Source: Paracoccaceae bacterium (GTDB taxonomy: Bacteria > Pseudomonadota > Alphaproteobacteria > Rhodobacterales > Rhodobacteraceae). From it: a DNA stretch of 64,000 nucleotides. The stretch spans positions 1 through 64,000 of the forward strand of contig JAAZYV010000025.1 of the NCBI GenBank assembly GCA_014239455.1, given 5' to 3'. Both the position numbers and the translations under genes were made by a program. Positions 62,621 through 64,000 of this stretch are shown one piece after another. Under the pieces are notes generated by a model. That model ran no database searches. It had not been told where the DNA came from and saw only the letters and a list, made by a program, of their open reading frames with translations. The number at the start of each line of letters is the position of its first letter. Position 1 is the first letter of the stretch.

Positions 62621-63928
62621 ATGGTGGATCGACTTTTGAAACTGAACGATAGTTTAAAGGCAAGATTTCTCTGCTTACGAATTTTGATAGGAGTTTTTAA
62701 GAAAGGGAAAACTGTTTCACAGACGCTAGAAGAGCAATACCTTTGTAGGCATTCTTATGAAGAAAGTGATATTGCAAGAGCAAAAAGAATTTCAGACTTT
62801 ATTTTTGTTTATCTTCGAGGATTGGATGACTGTATAAACCTTTATGCTGAAAAGAAGCTTAAATTAGAAGTCAGAAATATTCTCCGTATTGTAGTTGCCG
62901 AGTCATTTCTTGATGAAGCACCAGATCATGCAATTGTTAATTCAGCCGTTCAATTATCCAAAATGAGTGGCGTAACGAAGTACTTCTCAGGGTTGGTCAA
63001 TGCTATTTCAAGAAGGATATTGGTTTATGTCCGGAATGATAATTTGATATTAGAGTCAATTTTAGAGGAGAAACTAAGGTCTTATTTGAGTAATTATTAT
63101 CCGGATGAAGTAATTAAGAGAATCGAAAAACTAATGACGAAAAAGGCGCCATTAGATATTAATATCAAGAATTTTGAGGAAATAAATTGTTGGAAACAAA
63201 AATTAAGTGCAAAAAAACTACCTAGTGGGATCCTTAGATTACAGAATCCTAAAGGTCTTTCTTCATTACCTGGTTTCAAGGAAGGCAAGTGGTGGGTCCA
63301 AGGTGCTTCGTCTTCAATACCTGTTAAAATATTAGGTAAAATAGCTGGAGCAGAAGTTTTAGACCTTTTTTCTGCTCCTGGAGGGAAAGCAATGCAATTA
63401 ATTTCAGCAGGAGCTAAAGTAACATGTTTAGATTTTTCCCAAAAGAGATTAGAACTTTTGAAAAAAAATCTTATTAGGATGAATATGAAAGCTAAGATCA
63501 TTAATTCCGATATAAGAAAATTTGAGTCAAAAAAAAAATATGACATAGTCATAATTGATGCACCATGTTCTTCTTCTGGCACTATAATTAAAAACAAAGA
63601 TTTGCCTTATCTTTTACCAATAGAGAGAATTCTTAATTTAACAGCAATACAAGATGAATCGCTAGATTTGGCAAGAAAATGCGTTAAGGAGGATGGAGTA
63701 ATTTTATATTGTACTTGTTCTCTTTTTCCTGCCGAGGGTGAAGAGCGAGTATCAGAATTCCTGGTAAAGAACCAAGATTGGATACAAAAAGCGATTTGTC
63801 CAAAAGAACATGAGATAGAGAAGGAGTGGGTGGATTCAAAAGGTGGTCTCAGGCTGAGGCCAGACCATTTGTTTGATTTAGGTGGAATGGATGGTTTTTA
63901 TGCAGCAATCCTGGTAAAGAATAGTTGA
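62621..63928 (+). CDS. rsmB: 16S rRNA (cytosine-C5)-methyltransferase RsmB
   Basis: 435 residues. The N-terminal NusB-like RNA-binding domain has LRNILRIVVAE-type helix (VRNILRIVVAESFLDEAPDHAIVNSAVQLS), then the SAM domain with DLFSAPGGKAMQL, IDAPCSSSGTI and CTCSLFPAEGEERV (catalytic Cys). Start ATG at 62621; the AAGGA upstream is very close, so the start may be one of the next codons. Complete, ending 72 bases before the window end. Confidence 0.93.
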   Translation: MVDRLLKLNDSLKARFLCLRILIGVFKKGKTVSQTLEEQYLCRHSYEESDIARAKRISDFIFVYLRGLDDCINLYAEKKLKLEVRNILRIVVAESFLDEAPDHAIVNSAVQLSKMSGVTKYFSGLVNAISRRILVYVRNDNLILESILEEKLRSYLSNYYPDEVIKRIEKLMTKKAPLDINIKNFEEINCWKQKLSAKKLPSGILRLQNPKGLSSLPGFKEGKWWVQGASSSIPVKILGKIAGAEVLDLFSAPGGKAMQLISAGAKVTCLDFSQKRLELLKKNLIRMNMKAKIINSDIRKFESKKKYDIVIIDAPCSSSGTIIKNKDLPYLLPIERILNLTAIQDESLDLARKCVKEDGVILYCTCSLFPAEGEERVSEFLVKNQDWIQKAICPKEHEIEKEWVDSKGGLRLRPDHLFDLGGMDGFYAAILVKNS

Positions 63929-64000
63929 CATTGTGCCTTCTGGTAATTTGAAAAAATGTTTTTGGTGATAGGGAAAGTACGATTTGATCAGATTAAGAAT

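Noticed and set aside
63929..64000. A possible next gene from an ATG near 63956 running off the end
   Set aside because: The visible 15 or so codons match no family I can recognise, and the frame is too short to support.

Overview
The window is a contiguous, gene-dense piece of an AT-rich bacterial chromosome. By eye the G+C content is low; I did not compute it. All recognisable content is alphaproteobacterial, and the gene order looks most like the Rhodobacterales. Examples are mutM / enoyl-CoA hydratase / rpsT / dnaA-dnaN-recF-gyrB, HDAC-like / xseB / ispA, GST / queG / SDR / uppP / NDUFA9-like, lptCAB / hpf / ptsN, hrcA | rph-rdgB-hemW, and parB-parA-rsmG-mnmG-mnmE-rho-hemE | aroE-coaE-dnaQ. 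Very short gaps, many overlapping gene ends, frequent TTG/GTG starts and the lack of any transposase, phage, CRISPR, rRNA or tRNA gene suggest a compact, possibly streamlined (marine-like) genome. I cannot name the species.

Layout. 0-1.6 kb: an HU gene between two intrinsic terminators, then an EamA transporter. 1.6-10.6 kb (minus): mutM, an enoyl-CoA hydratase, rpsT, a rhodanese, dnaA, dnaN, recF and gyrB. dnaN is broken by a frameshift at a run of eight A residues. 10.6-12.7 kb (plus): a histone-deacetylase-fold hydrolase, xseB and ispA. 12.7-19.6 kb (minus): an asparaginase, leuC-leuD-leuB, asd and an M17 aminopeptidase. 19.6-28.5 kb: an IalB-like secreted protein, rlmN, two YkuD L,D-transpeptidases and a CAP lipoprotein (cell envelope), queG, a GST, uppP and two nucleoside-diphosphate-sugar epimerase-like proteins, and a short RNase D. 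28.7-32.4 kb: lptC-lptA-lptB, a short hpf, ptsN and kdsB (LPS export and synthesis). 32.5-40.3 kb: a heat-shock promoter, dnaK-dnaJ-grpE, mutS and hrcA. 40.4-42.9 kb: rph-rdgB-hemW.

42.9-55 kb is the chromosome origin region. The partition genes parB and parA lie beside rsmG and mnmG, and each of those two genes carries a parS palindrome inside its coding sequence. mnmE, rho and hemE follow. A very AT-rich gap of about 260 bp between hemE and aroE carries several DnaA-box-like motifs and is the best oriC candidate. Genes diverge from this gap: the left side is mainly minus and the right side begins with plus-strand aroE-coaE-dnaQ. Then come secB, a Tim44-domain protein and an Smr protein. 55.2-62.3 kb (minus) is the operon rimP-nusA-ylxR-infB-hslV-hslU. 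Its head has a promoter followed at once by a perfect terminator hairpin, which looks like an attenuator. The window ends with a divergent SdhAF4-like gene and rsmB.

I found no obvious new multi-gene defence or biosynthetic system; this is core chromosome. The observations most worth checking are the dnaN frameshift, the parS/oriC architecture, the rimP leader terminator, the RpoH-type dnaK promoter without a visible CIRCE element, and the fusion of hslVU to the end of the infB operon.
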